Below, in pieces: positions 14,541 through 25,945 of a stretch of DNA of 64,000 bases. The position numbers and the translations under genes are program-made. The stretch is from Xenopus tropicalis. Its lineage: Eukaryota; Chordata; Amphibia; Anura; Pipidae. Where the stretch lies: assembly GCF_000004195.4 (NCBI RefSeq), contig NC_030677.2:60270222-60334221 (forward strand), written 5' to 3'. Numbering within the stretch: position 1 is the stretch's first letter; each line of letters opens with the position of its first letter. The notes below the pieces were generated by a model. It saw only the letters and a list, made by a program, of their open reading frames with translations. It was not told where the DNA came from and did no database searches.

Positions 14541-14970
14541 GCCCTGTAGCTGTGACCAGCAGAAAAGGCTGAAGAGCCCTGCTTAATAATGCAGTGACAT
14601 TTCTACTGTACAGCGCTATGGAACATGTCAGTGCTTTAATACCTGTTAATAAGAATAAGGGCATCTAATATATATGTGTGTGCTGCCTATTTATTGCAGC
14701 AGAGTGTCCCAATGAATTCCTGCGCTCACAATGTCTCTCTGTTATGGGACAGACCTTCCATTCCTTGTATGACTGACAGCTGTCAATCTGCTCTGCCCCC
14801 TCCCCCCATAGGTGCAAATAGAAATACTCACAGGAGAACGCCCTCTTCACCACAAATAAATGTCAAATACAACTCGACCTATAAATATGGCATCTTTAGC
14901 TATACGTACGCACACACACTGATTCAATTGCAACGATTATTCCATTAGATGAACAGGAACAAATGCACGT

Positions 14971-15240
14971 CCGCTTTTCTTGGGACACTTTTAAATTTTC
15001 TTAACACAGCCCGCAGCGCCGGATCGCTACTTACATGTCCCCTAAAACTGTTCGCTAGCTTCTTTCCTCCTCTCTTACAGAAAATCCCGACGCCACAAGT
15101 CTCCTCACGCGTGATTGTGGCGTCATGACTACACGTAAGCGCAGTGACGTGAATGAAGCCGCCTAGTGGGCGTAGCGACGGCGGCACTCAGTGGGGTGGG
15201 CGTACAGTCCGGTTATCCTGTGCTTACGCTTGCTAGTCAT
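14971..15240 (-). promoter_or_regulatory. ZNF330: Candidate ZNF330 promoter and non-coding exon 1
   Basis: This is the most CpG-containing stretch upstream of ZNF330 exon 2. On the minus strand it has a perfect donor (GGACAT|GTAAGT, last exon base 15035) that could splice to the acceptor at 12321. CRE-like TGACG motifs lie near 15120-15153. No TATA box is evident, as is common for housekeeping genes. The exon and its start are inferred from position, splice consensus and the need for an upstream untranslated exon. No transcript evidence is available. The segment could instead be a dispersed repeat that was co-opted. Confidence 0.4.
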
Positions 15241-15651
15241 GCTAAAAGAGTAGATAGAAGGCTTAATTCGTGTTGACCTCCGCCGTAGTTTCTAATATTT
15301 TCTTAAAAGTAATTTATATTTTCTGCGTCTAGCCGCGACTTGTGTCAAGTAACTAAAACAAAAGAAATGTTTTCTTGCAGTCAGACTGTCTACTCCCAGG
15401 GTGATGCAGTGACGGTGAAAATGACAAAAAAAACATGCTTTTTACAAAAAAAAAAAAAAAAAATCTAGTGGTTGCAAGTAGTGAAGATTTTGCAAAATGG
15501 AGAAATTTTGTGAAATGCATAGTGGGGTTTTTTTCCATGGCGGCTTTTTCCTTTTTGGGTTTTCAGTGTATTATATACTGGAGTCAATGGGTGTTTTTCT
15601 GAGCTAAACATTTCTACTTGAATGATACAGTGGTCAGTCAATCATGAACTC
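15241..15651. other. Intergenic, no assigned feature
   Basis: The spacer starts just upstream of the candidate ZNF330 promoter. Beyond an A-run near 15447-15463 I see no recognisable gene, promoter or transposon in it. Confidence 0.5.
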
Positions 15652-15654
15652 CTA

Positions 15655-16581
15655 GGGGCACATTTACTAACCCACGAATTCGAATTGGAAAAATTCTGAT
15701 TGGAAAACGAACATTTTGGGACTTTTTCGTATTTTTGCGATTTTTTTTTGGCGCCTTTACGACTTTTCGGAAATTGTCGCGACTTTTTCGTTACCAATAC
15801 AATTTGCGAGAAAAAACGTGAGTTTTTCGTAGCCATTACAATGCGCTCGTATCTTGTCGCGACTTTTTTGTATTGAGCGCTCGTAAGCGGCGGGCGAAAC
15901 TTTCAGACTTAGCATGATTTTGGAAGCCTCCCATAGGACTCAATGGCACCCTGCAGCTCAAACCTGGCCCAAGGAAAGTCTCCCATAGGGCTCAATGGCA
16001 CTCTGCAGCTCCAACCTGGCCCAAGGAAAGTCTCCCATAGGGCTCAATGGCACTCTGCAGCTCCAACCCGGCCCAAGGAAAGTCTCCCATAGGACTCAAT
16101 GGCACTCTGCAGCTCCAACCTGGCCCAAGGAAAGTCTCCCATAGGGCTCAATGGCACTCTGCAGCTCCAACCCGGCCCAAGGAAAGTCTCCCATAGGACT
16201 CAATGGCACTCTGCAGCTCCAACCTGGCCCAAGGAAAGTCTCCCATAGGGCTCAATGGCACTCTGCAGCTCCAACCCGGCCCAAGGAAAGTCTCCCATAG
16301 GGCTCAATGGCACTCTGCAGCTCCAACCTGGCCCAAGGAAAGTCACCATACTGAAGCTTGAATGAATCCGAATCTTTCGTACTCGGCGCGAAGGCCACGA
16401 AAAAGTCGCGACTTTTCGCGCAAGTAGTAACGCTACGAAAAAATCACCAGATTTTGCGCAACATTCAGAATGGCAACAAAAAAGTCGCGTCAATTTTCCG
16501 AAAAATCGCCAAATACCGATCATTACGAAAAAAACGCAATCGGACACATTCGGCCTGTTCGTGGGTTAGTAAATGTGCCCC
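15655..16581. mobile_element. Foldback Harbinger-like element, copy 2, carrying a minisatellite
   Basis: The termini GGGGCACATTTACTAACCCA and TGGGTTAGTAAATGTGCCCC are flanked by perfect CTA duplications (15652-15654 and 16582-16584). The arms match the other foldback copies. At 927 bp it is about 400 bp longer because its centre is a 52-bp tandem array. Confidence 0.85.
15928..16345 (+). repeat. 52-bp minisatellite, eight units
   Basis: Units begin with CTCCCATAGG at 15928, 15980, 16032, 16084, 16136, 16188, 16240 and 16292, exactly 52 bp apart. Two variants (GGGCTCAA with CCCGGCC, and GGACTCAA with CCTGGCC) alternate in units 3 to 7, so the array partly expanded as 104-bp dimers. A single inverted unit is found at about 16808-16860 in the neighbouring element. 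Confidence 0.95.
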
Positions 16582-16628
16582 CTAATGTCATGAGTCCGCC
16601 TGCAATACGTACTCTAAAAAAAGACAAT

Positions 16629-17066
16629 GGGGCACATTCATCAAAGTATGATTGTTTCCAAATACAAAAAAAATTGTATTTTTTCTAAGTTTTCATACTG
16701 TGCGTATTTTTGGCGACATTTTCGTACTATGTGCCAATTTGTGTGACAAAATCGTATTTGTCACGAGTACAAAAGTTCCGGATTCATTAAAGCTTTGGTA
16801 TCGTGACTTTCCTTGGGCCGGGTTGGAGCTGCAGAGTGCCATTGAGCCCTATGGGAGACTTTCAAAAAGTCAGAAAGGTTTTCCTGCCGTTTACAATCGT
16901 ATGGATACGAAAATTTTGTGGCTTTAGTAACACCATTACAATATTATCGTGACTATTACAATTTATTCATAATTATTTTTGTGACGTTTCCGATAATCAG
17001 AAATTATATTTAATCCAAATTTTTCCCATTTTGGGATTCAAACTCGTACTTTGATGAATCTGCCCC
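16629..17066. mobile_element. Harbinger-like MITE containing one inverted 52-bp unit
   Basis: The termini GGGGCACATTCATCAAAGTA and TACTTTGATGAATCTGCCCC are complementary. Flanks are AAT and AAA, an imperfect 3-bp duplication. The interior includes TTGGGCCGGGTTGGAGCTGC, the reverse complement of the minisatellite unit next door. Confidence 0.75.
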
Positions 17067-18276
17067 AAAGAGTGCAGTGGACCAAAATAAGTTTTAGGAT
17101 TATTTATTACTTTGGCCTCATGGTCTCAGTGTTTTAGGTGAAAACTAGGTCCAGATTTTTTACAAATTAGGGAGCAAACTGGCTAATATAGGAGAAGACA
17201 ATGGAATGGAATTCGCTAAAAGCAATCTTGTGTTTTTAGGCTCTTATTTTATTCTGGCATAAGAGTATCTCAGTGTTTTGTGCAACAAGGGCTAAGTTAA
17301 AAGACAGTGGGTAAAACTGACCAGCCCACTGTTTTCGGCGAAAACAAGGTTCCGAATTTTCACAAATTAGAGACAAAAAAAGGAATGCATGCAAATATCT
17401 GTTTTCAAATTATGCAGGACATGTGCACAAAGGTTGGGCAATGGGTTCCAAAAGACACATCAGAGCTTGTAGAGAATAATCAGATATGGCAGTTCAGGCC
17501 TCTAAGAACTTGTTTGATCAATCATGGCATGAAAAATCAAAATAGTACTCCTAAAATAAAAGTAAACTTAGAGGTCCAGCTTACTAGTGTGTAGTCTGTT
17601 TGGTGTACCTCAATGATTTTGTAGTTGTATATCATGAGATTTTGTTGGATCAGAAAAAGAAGATCCTCAATCTACTGGCAAATCTGATAAAACTGGAATT
17701 TAGACCCTTGTAAGTAAATTCTGTTGCTAGGCTACACATAGTCACTCTGACGTTACGAATCCACCAGAGAAATTCCAAAAAATGGTAAAGCCAATGTATT
17801 GAGACATCTCGATAAGGATGTTAATGGCTATCATAGAGCGATTAGTAGCTTTATCTCCAAGTTCCACTATACTGCAGACATCTACAGTTTGTGCTAGACT
17901 TTCACAAAGATGGACATTAGGCAGATTTTATAAATCTAAATTCAGATGCTAAATTCAGATTCAGAATTTGGCTAACCATTTCAAATGCCAGACCAACACT
18001 CTTACGACAACAGATCTCATTATAACAAATGCCACCTTAATGGGTTAAGAAAGTTCTTCCAAACCAAAGAGTTAAAGGGGCCATGGACCCTAGATGAAAA
18101 GCCCACCACATAAATGCTCAGAGCTATTTCTTTTGCCCTACAATATATCCTAGTTACACCCTTTTCTGCCACAGCACAATTACAAATTGTCAAGACGGCA
18201 GTATCATACATTAACAGGATGAATAAATTGTAAATGTGGGCCTAGTTTCCAGATAAACACTAGGCTGGAACTCAAC
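17067..18276. other. Intergenic, possibly a decayed retroelement
   Basis: Short frames with stops can be read on the plus strand between about 17580 and 17960, but none gave a firm family match. Two related blocks (GTGTTTTAGGTGAAAACTAG near 17132 and TGTTTTCGGCGAAAACAAGG near 17331) suggest a local duplication. No gene call is justified. Confidence 0.3.
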
Positions 18277-18290
18277 ATTACCTTTGGTCA

Positions 18291-18783
18291 AAAAGGAACA
18301 CCAAGAGCCCCAATAGTGTAATATGTTTTTACAAGGAGTAATGGTAGAATAAACAAATTAATACAAGCCAGTGTTACCAATAGGCAACCACTGTATAGGC
18401 AGGTGGGGAGATTATCCTGACCCCACTCAGGAATAAGAAGTCGCTCTGTAGAAGGAAGAAAAATGGGGATAACACCCCTCCACTCGGGGTGGACTCGGTA
18501 TAGTGATAAGACAAAACAGAGGCGCCAAAAGGATAAAATTAGCTAAAAATACTTAAAAACCCAATGGGTAATTCAGAGGAGGTAGTAGTGAACTTACCTC
18601 CTCCAGGCAGACACCAACAAAAGTGGTAATTTTCAGTAATAGTTTATTCACAATATTGCCACTTTTGTTGGTGTCTGCCTGGAGGAGGTAAGTTCACTAC
18701 TACCTCCTCTGAATTACCCATTGGGTTTTTAAGTGTTTTTAGCTAATTTTATCCTTTTGGCACCTCTGTTTTGTCTTATCACT
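18291..18783. mobile_element. 493-bp insertion with a 14-bp flanking duplication and a terminal hairpin
   Basis: ATTACCTTTGGTCA occurs at 18277-18290 and again at 18784-18797, enclosing 493 bp. The right half of the insert is a near-perfect inverted repeat. A duplication of this length fits target-primed retrotransposition. The inverted arm reaching the insertion boundary fits either a Penelope-like element, which often carries partial inverted copies, or twin priming of a LINE. No coding sequence is present. Confidence 0.6.
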
Positions 18784-18785
18784 AT
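18500..18785. repeat. Near-perfect inverted repeat, 127-bp arms, 32-bp loop
   Basis: The arm 18500-18626 pairs with 18659-18785 with two mismatches and no gaps by eye. The loop is AT-rich (18627-18658). Confidence 0.95.
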
Positions 18786-19849
18786 TACCTTTGGTCAGTT
18801 GCGCCATGGTCTTATGCCAAATAAGTCCTTTTTTGTATGCAGCATTATTCATTAGGAATACATAGGAAAACTGTAACTCAAAGGCTAACCCTTTAAGAAA
18901 GCACCCTTTTTGTACAGTCAGCAGTTTGCAATATTGTAAGAAATTTATGTTAAAATTCTCTTTAATAATAATAATTGTGACAAGCTAAAAATATTGAGAT
19001 TCCTAGTTGAAAGTCATAGGACATGTTTGCATAGAAAACAATCCTGTAGAAACATTGGGGGGAAAAATTGTTTTTTAACCCATAAAAAATTCTAAATAAT
19101 TACATTTACCTACTACCAATAAGATGTATATTTCTGTTTCACCGATGCACATTTTTTAAAAAACTTTGCATACATTTTTGCAAGACTTGCGGTTTGTTGT
19201 TCACCCTAAAGGTGGCGCCAAATTCTCAACTTTGCAAAGTATACTTACACTTTCTGTATCAGATTGCACATTCCAGAGGATCTGGCAGAATTGTACTATA
19301 GAACAATACTAAGTTTTCAGCATTAAAAAATTTTCTATGCATATTTGTTGTATGCCTTGAAATTACTGCGTTTTACAGTAACCTAAGCATCTGGCTTTAT
19401 TATAACTGATCTATTTCATTTTGTATGAATGACAGTGCTTAAGGCAATTTGCACCTACATATTTGTTGGGAAAGCCTGTTGGAGGGTCCCATACACGGAC
19501 AGAAAAGCTGCTGACTTGGTCTGAATGGGACTGATCGACAGCTTCCCATGCATGGTCACCTTTGCTCTCCTGGGCTAAAGATCTGCAGTCTCATGTTAAT
19601 ACTTTAGATTGTAAAGCATTGACTGTTTAATATAATACACTCAGTATACTTTTTTTTAATGGTTTCCTAGTTTTAAACAGAAAACTTAAAAAGACGGCGA
19701 TTCCTGTAGTTCATCTTCAGATTCCAAGATCAGCCTTAAAGGTTGTGCAAAACAATTATGCAAGTGTAGTTGTGGAAGGATATACTAAGTAACCCTCTGT
19801 GACAATCCTATTCAGGGCTCAGTTCAGTTTATTTTTCCCTTTGACAGGT

Positions 19850-20150
19850 TTATCCCAATCACGTCACCCCTCTATTACCTTCAGGCCCACACACAAGACT
19901 AATTATCTTAGAAGGGCATGGCTTGTACCAGATGGAGCGACATAATGCACCCACGAGTCCCATATTTTTTTAAAATTGTAGTTGCCTGTCATTCAAAATT
20001 CCAGTAAGTTTCTCAACTAGAATCCAATTAATTTTGTGTTTTGTGTAACAGTAATTTTCTAGACCTAGCAAAAGTTAATTTGGCTGCAGTATAAATTTGG
20101 GTAATAAAGATCCTTGCATATTTATTTATCAGGATTTTACTTTCTATCAG
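19850..20150 (-). mobile_element. Decayed L1/Tx1-type ORF2 C-terminal fragment
   Basis: Reading the minus strand in broken frames gives YARIFITQIYTAAKLTFARS and later FKKIWDSWVHY, which resemble the last part of L1-clade ORF2. Stops and shifts are frequent, so the fragment is old. Confidence 0.45.
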
Positions 20151-20269
20151 GAGACATTCTGGTGACTTAGGCAAGTCTATTCCGGTTAATGAATATATTT
20201 TATAGACCCTGGTTCAAAATCCTTAAACCATAGGATATTGCCACCAAATATGAAAAGCCATGCCTTCTC

Positions 20270-20540
20270 CTCGACAACCTATAATGCATAATGGGCTATA
20301 AAAGTTATTTATTTTAAATCTATTCCATGTGGTGTGGCAATGCCCTTTAATCCAGAATTTTTGGAATCAAATAGTAGAAGAAATAAGTCAAACCTTGCCC
20401 CTCATCATTCCCCTTGATCCATTAATACTATTACTATCAAATAGGGGATAAGGCACCCTCTACTGCAGAAAATTTTTACTTAACCTTCTTGTTTATATAG
20501 GCCAAACGCTTAATAGCCATGAAATGGAAATCTAGTGTAT
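20270..20540 (+). mobile_element. Decayed L1/Tx1-type ORF2 fragment, opposite orientation
   Basis: The plus strand in broken frames gives HSMWCGN, then NFWNQIVEEISQTLPLIIPL and AKRLIAMKWKS, the WxCP...FW to MKWK region of L1-clade ORF2. It faces away from the fragment at 19850-20150 and partly overlaps it in protein coverage. Confidence 0.5.
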
Positions 20541-20728
20541 TTTGTGAGTATTTTGTGCTTGATCCCAGCTAAGATATAATTAATCCTTATTGGAGGTAAA
20601 ACAATCCCATTGAGTTTAATTAATGTTTAAATGATTTTTAGCATTGTGACGCAAATTACAGAAAGACACTTATACAGAAAACCCCAGGTCCTGAGCATTC
20701 TGGATAACAGGTTCCATACCTGCATATA
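20541..20728 (+). mobile_element. TATCCGG-family element, right end
   Basis: The blocks TTGATCCCAGCTAAGATATA, TTTAATTAATGTTTAAATGA and AAAACCCCAGGTCC, ending GTTCCATACCTGC, are in the family's standard order. The left part is missing and abuts the L1 fragment. Confidence 0.7.
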
Positions 20729-20882
20729 TAATTGTCATAAACTTGCTTTGCCAGTGTGTGTTGCTCCTATAGTCGCTAATGTTTAAGCCAGCTGAATCTC
20801 CTGTAAAAGATGTTATTAAGGCCATACACTCTGTCCACATAGATGCTGTTGCAACTTGATCTTAAAGAACTCAATTATATAA

Positions 20883-21376
20883 TTAAAGAAGTAGGCTAGA
20901 AATGTTGTATATTATGTTTTGTGCTGCAGTATCAGCCCAAGGCAACCATAGCCCTTTAGCAGGGAAGATCTGTGCCTCGAAAGATGCCCCAGTAGCTCCC
21001 CATCTTCTCTTTTGCTGATCAGTGCACATGCTCTGTGCTGCTGTTAGTTACTGAGCTTAGGGAATGACTCACAATATAAGGCTGATTAGTAAATTATTTA
21101 ATTTCACATTATATGACAGCTCTGAAAACATGGCCTCATGCCTTGTAGCATCAGCTTATAAAACAGTTAAACCTTAAAATTCTGCCAGATAATTTGTAAT
21201 GACCCCTAAGCTTAGCTTCTCAACAGCTGCCAAAAGTGCGCTGAGCATGTGTCGTAGACACTTCTAATAGAATCCAAGATGGGGAGCTCCTGTCACAACT
21301 GACCTGGGTCATTATTACTATAGAAATGCTGAAACTTTAGTAGCCATATTCATTTTTTGTGTTTAGTTCTCCTTTC
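20883..21376. mobile_element. T2-like MITE
   Basis: It starts TTAAAGAAGTAGGCTAGAAA and ends TTTAGTTCTCCTTT. The interior (CAGGGAAGATCTGTGCCTC, then AGCTTAGGGAATGACTCACA) is shared with 59975-60336. The right TTAA has decayed. Confidence 0.6.
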
Positions 21377-22725
21377 ATTTATGAAAAGGTGGCAACTTCT
21401 GCTCCAAACACAAGATGTGGTACATGCAAATTTTGCAGTGGCCATAATTATTCTGGAATCCTAAAAATGAACTTTGTTTGCAGGAAAAATAAACCTATTT
21501 AGTGTGAGTAAACAACAACTATTTGCAATGGATTTCAGGGCTGTTGTGCTGTAAGAATCATTTATAACAGGTAAGGTGCAAAATTGCATATATTCAATTC
21601 ACAAATGTACCTGTGTCTCTATATTTCCTGTGCTTGCAACTTGCTAAAGTTCAAGGTGAACATTAATGTATGCAGGGATGCCAGGGTGAGCCCTGGAATT
21701 TACACATGCCTTGCATAGCTGGCGCTTTTAGAGCTACCTTTGTGTGTTTAATACCACCAGCATTGCCACCTTAATTTGGATCTGTGTACAATATGAAAAA
21801 ACACTTCATCTCTCTGCACATACCCTGGAATTCAGTGAAATAGCACTGGCACTGAGGGTAAAAGAAACCTGGCAGATTAGGTGAAAATTCTGCACTTTAC
21901 ACTAGCTTTGTGAATATACCCTTGTGTTTTAGTTTCTTAATGTAGGGGCATAATCAACACATATGATTTTTTGTACTTCAACTACTGCTGTAGAGTCATA
22001 AATAAAGTTGTTTTTTTGGCTCTTGGGACAGTTTCTGCAGCCAAACACATTTTTGGGATACCAGTGTAAGTGACCTATGTTTGAGTAACATAGCACAAAA
22101 CACAGCAGCCTGCATTCCAGTATAAGTTTATAAAACATGTGTAAGGGAGTTATATTGTACCTAAAGTGGAGTTAGACTGCATGTGTTTATATCCATAGAA
22201 AAAAACCTTTGAGAGTAAAAATATATATATATTTATAAATATAGCACCAATTGTGCTGCATTGTAAGGACAGGGGAGACTGTGTTTGTTTAGTTTTGTAA
22301 TATCCTGTTATTCTCTCAATAATCTGATTGTAGTGGCTCATAGCCTGTAATTGCTCATAATGCTAGCTTGCAACCATCAAATAAGTGAAAATGACCTCTT
22401 TTTGCGCAGCTCATTTTAATTTCTGTCAGTGGTGTTAACATTTAAGGGAATGTTTATATTTATAAAAAGAAGACACTTTGTAGTTCAACCTGCATTATTT
22501 TTATTATGTTTGTTTAGGAGATTTCAGTTCAGGCACTGCCGCCTTGGAGTGCCAGGTCCTAGATTTCATACCAACCAAAGCACTTTCTGCAAACTTTGTA
22601 TATTATTATAATTATGCTTTACTTATATAGCACCAACATATTTTGCAGTGCTTTATAGGTTATAGATTATTCATATCCAGAAGACAATCTATGGTCTTCC
22701 TGTGCTTGAATGAATTTATATACAT

Positions 22726-23996
22726 AGTAACAAGCTGAAAAAAGGCATACATATCCTGCATGTTCAACCTTTCATGTCTAAATGAAACCTAACTGCTAGT
22801 TGACCCTTCAATTTTTAGACCCCAGATCACTTTTACAAAAAACTATTTTCAGTAACCTTGTATTTTTGCATTTGCTAAAAAGCCATCCAACTCCTTCATG
22901 AAGCTACCTCATGTATCTGCTAGTACAACCAATTCACAGCTCTTAATATTCAAAAAGATTTTTTCTTACAGTAAATCAGAACCTCCTTTCTTCCTCTCTT
23001 TCTTTGTAACTGAGACTTTCCATACCCCTTACAAGCTTAGTTGCCCTTCTTTGGACTCTAATTCAATAATATTCTGGAGCACTGGAGACCAAAACTGTAC
23101 TGCATATTCTAGCTGGTGCCTTACCAGCACTTTGTGGAATAATCACCCTCTCCTCCCATGAATCTATGGCCTTTTTAATACAGCTCCTGTAGCTGCATTG
23201 CTTACAGGCAAATGTATTATCTACAAGGACTCCAAGGTCCTTCTCCATTATGGATTTGCCTAACATTGTCCCATTAAGTGGTTTGCATATTTTTACTTCC
23301 CAAGTGCATGACCTTACTTTTAGCAAATTTAAATCTTATCTGCCACTTTGCTGGCCAGATTGCCAGTTTTTTAGGATTCTGCTGTAAGGATGCCATATCC
23401 TGGATGGAATTGATTGGGCTGCATCATTTAGTGTCAGATGTGCACACTGATACATTACATACAATACCTCCCCTAACTTGTTAATGGACAAGATAAATAA
23501 AAGTGGACCTAATACAGAACCCTGAGGGATCCCAGTAAAACCCTACTCAAAAGTAGATAAGTACCACTGACAACCACCCTCTGTAGACAATCATTTAGCC
23601 AGCTTCCTAACCATGTACAAGCAATATTACTAAGACCAACAGACCTTAGTTTAGCAAGCAGTCATTTGTGGGGGCATTGTAGCAAACACTTTGGCAAAAT
23701 CCAAATTGATCACATCTACTGCAACCCCCCTGTTCACTTCTGACTAACCTTATGATAAAAAGTAAGCAAATTTGTCTGACATGACTTCATAAATCCATAC
23801 TTATTGTTCATTATATCATTCACCAGAACACAATTCTGAATGTGATCCCTTAACAAACCTTCAGATAAGTTTTCCACCACAGATCAAACTTACTGGTCTA
23901 TAATTGCAAGGCTGAGATCATAATCCCTTTTTAAATATTGTAATTACAACAGCTTCACTCCAATCCATAGGTACCATACTAGATTATAGGGAGTCT
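22726..23996 (-). mobile_element. CR1-type LINE, 5' truncated, decayed
   Basis: The 3' end (left) has ACATAGTAACAAGCTGAAAA and TTCAACCTTTCATGTC. Coding remnants on the minus strand at 23063-23326 include EKDLGVLVDN, which matches CR1 reverse transcriptase C-terminal sequence. Further right, ACAGACCTTAGTTTAGCAAG and TTTGGCAAAATCCAAA align with the second copy at 33411-33531. Frames are broken throughout. Confidence 0.8.
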
Positions 23997-25413
23997 GAGA
24001 AAATCAGAAATAGAGGCCTGGCAAAAACTGAACTTTTTAAACACCCTTTAGGTGGGCATTTTGGAAGAAGATCCGATCGAATGGCGACCTCGCCAAATGA
24101 GCGAATCTTCCCATGTATGCCACCTTTAGATTGTAAGGTATGTCACCAAACGCTATTTTGTTGCTAGGGAGTGATCAGCTGTTAAAATTTTTTATTGGGA
24201 TTCACTGTGGGCAGGGGCATAACAGTTGTGGTAGCATAAGCTGTGACCCCTTGGGGCCCAGTCAGATACAGACTCATTTTCAGTTTCAGTATATGTTTAT
24301 AAAAAAATTTTTATTTCAGAAGTTTAGAGGGCTCTAAAAAATTTTTGCTGCAAGGCCCAGTAATTTGTAGTCAAGCAGTGACATTGCGAGTAACTTCACA
24401 CAAAAGTTTGCTGACTGGCCTGTAAAAATAAGGTGCACCCCCCGCCCATTTAGTAAAGGCAAGGTTTGGATATCAGGGTAGGTTTTAAATGTCCTTTACT
24501 GTTGTTCCCATTTGCATAGTACCAGTACAGATCCAAATGCAGGTTCAACTGTGACTGCTGAAGTAAAAAAAGGTCATAAGCAGTACAAACCAGAGGAAAC
24601 ACACCCTAGTCCTAGACTAGACCAATTAGAATATCTGCCTAACTCCTTAAAAACATATGGAATTGCAGTGCCCTAAAAATACTCACCGTAACAGCTTCTG
24701 TATAAATTGTAATCCAACTGGTTCCTTTCATTAAAAATTAATGTCCCTTAAATGAAAAGTGTATATTAGCTACTTAATACTAACTAAGCTAAATAACACA
24801 ATTTTAGCAGAAAAGATTCTGAAAAGTTTACTTTAGTCTTAATGCTCATTGCATGCTTGTCCCCAACTCTGAAACTACAATTTATAGCAGGAATTCTAAA
24901 TATACACAAGATTAAAGCAAACACCTCACAATAACACAAACCAATATATCGGAACGTAATTACACTGAGGCTTGTATAGTCTGTGGTACACGTAGAAATG
25001 TAGAACAGATAAGGGTGCAGAACAAAGAAGAACATTTACTCCTAATAAAATATGTTATATGAACACTAAACCTTCAGTGTGATGTAAAACAGACAATATT
25101 ATTGAAGCTTGCTCACAAAATGAAATCGAACTACTGTAACTGAAATGTTTTTCCAGGCAGCTGCAGTTACTCCGATTATTTACATTGAGGTCAGAGCACA
25201 CTAGGCACATGACAAAGGCAGGTACAAATACTTGACCTTCCCCAACTAGTGGTCTAGAAATAACAGACTACAGAAACTTTACATTCCAATAGAAATATTT
25301 TTGCCACAGCTTTATTAATTACATGCTGGTAAAATTCTTTATTAAAAACATCAATATAAATAACAACCATCAGCCACTGTTATGAGAACACTACCTTTAG
25401 ACATACGTGACTC
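23997..25413. other. Intergenic, mostly unassigned
   Basis: Apart from a TTTAGGTGGGCATTTTGG to CCATGTATGCCACCTTTAG fragment (24045-24128), related to the GGCCATACACGG-type repeats at 13443 and 58732, I recognise nothing here. Confidence 0.5.
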
Positions 25414-25416
25414 TTG

Positions 25417-25945
25417 GGGGCTGATTTACTAACCCACGAACGGGTCGAAATGAGTCCGATTGCGTTTTTTTCGTAAAGATCGGTATTTTGCGATTTTTTC
25501 GTATGTTTTGCGATTTTTTCGGCGTCTTTACGAATTTTTCGTTACCAATACGATTTTTGCGTAAAAACGCGAGTTTTTCGTAGCCATTACGAAAGTTGCG
25601 TAAAATCTGGCGATTTTTCGTAGCGTTAAAACTTGCGCAAAAAGTTGCGCTTTTTTCGTAGCGTTAAAACTTACGCGAAACTTCGCACCTTTTAAGTTTT
25701 AACGCTACGAAAAAGGCGCAACTTTTCGCGTAAGTTTTAACGCTACGGAAAAATCGCAAGATTTTACGCAACTTTCGTAAAGGCTACGAAAAACTCGCGT
25801 TTTTACGCAAAAATCGTATTGGTAACGAAAAATTCGTAAAGACGCCGAAAAAATCGCAAAACATACGAAAAAGTCGCAAAATGTTCGTTTTCAAGTCAGA
25901 ACTTTTCCAATTCGGGTCGGATTCGTGGGTTAGTAAATCAGCCCC
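25417..25945. mobile_element. Foldback Harbinger-like element, copy 4
   Basis: This 529-bp near-palindrome starts GGGGCTGATTTACTAACCCA. The flanks are TTG (25414-25416) and TAG (25946-25948), a 3-bp duplication with one mismatch. It is nearly identical to copy 1 at 3556-4087 along its length. Confidence 0.85.

Larger units (their letters stand above)
12322..15034 (-). other. ZNF330: Proposed ZNF330 intron 1
   Basis: If the non-coding first exon lies at 15035 and above, this is a 2.7-kb first intron. It holds a TATCCGG-family fragment (12600-12709), a broken T2-like MITE (12710-12960), fragments of a GGCCATACACGG-type repeat (13443-13680), a GGGGCTAATTTATCAAC-type MITE fragment (13947-14085) and the diverged promoter copy (14371-14540). 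The stretches 12970-13440 and 14545-14965 hold nothing else I recognise. Confidence 0.5.

Noticed and set aside
15928..16345. CRISPR-like regular spacing
   Set aside because: Units are contiguous 52-bp repeats with no unique spacers, in a vertebrate genome; it is a minisatellite.
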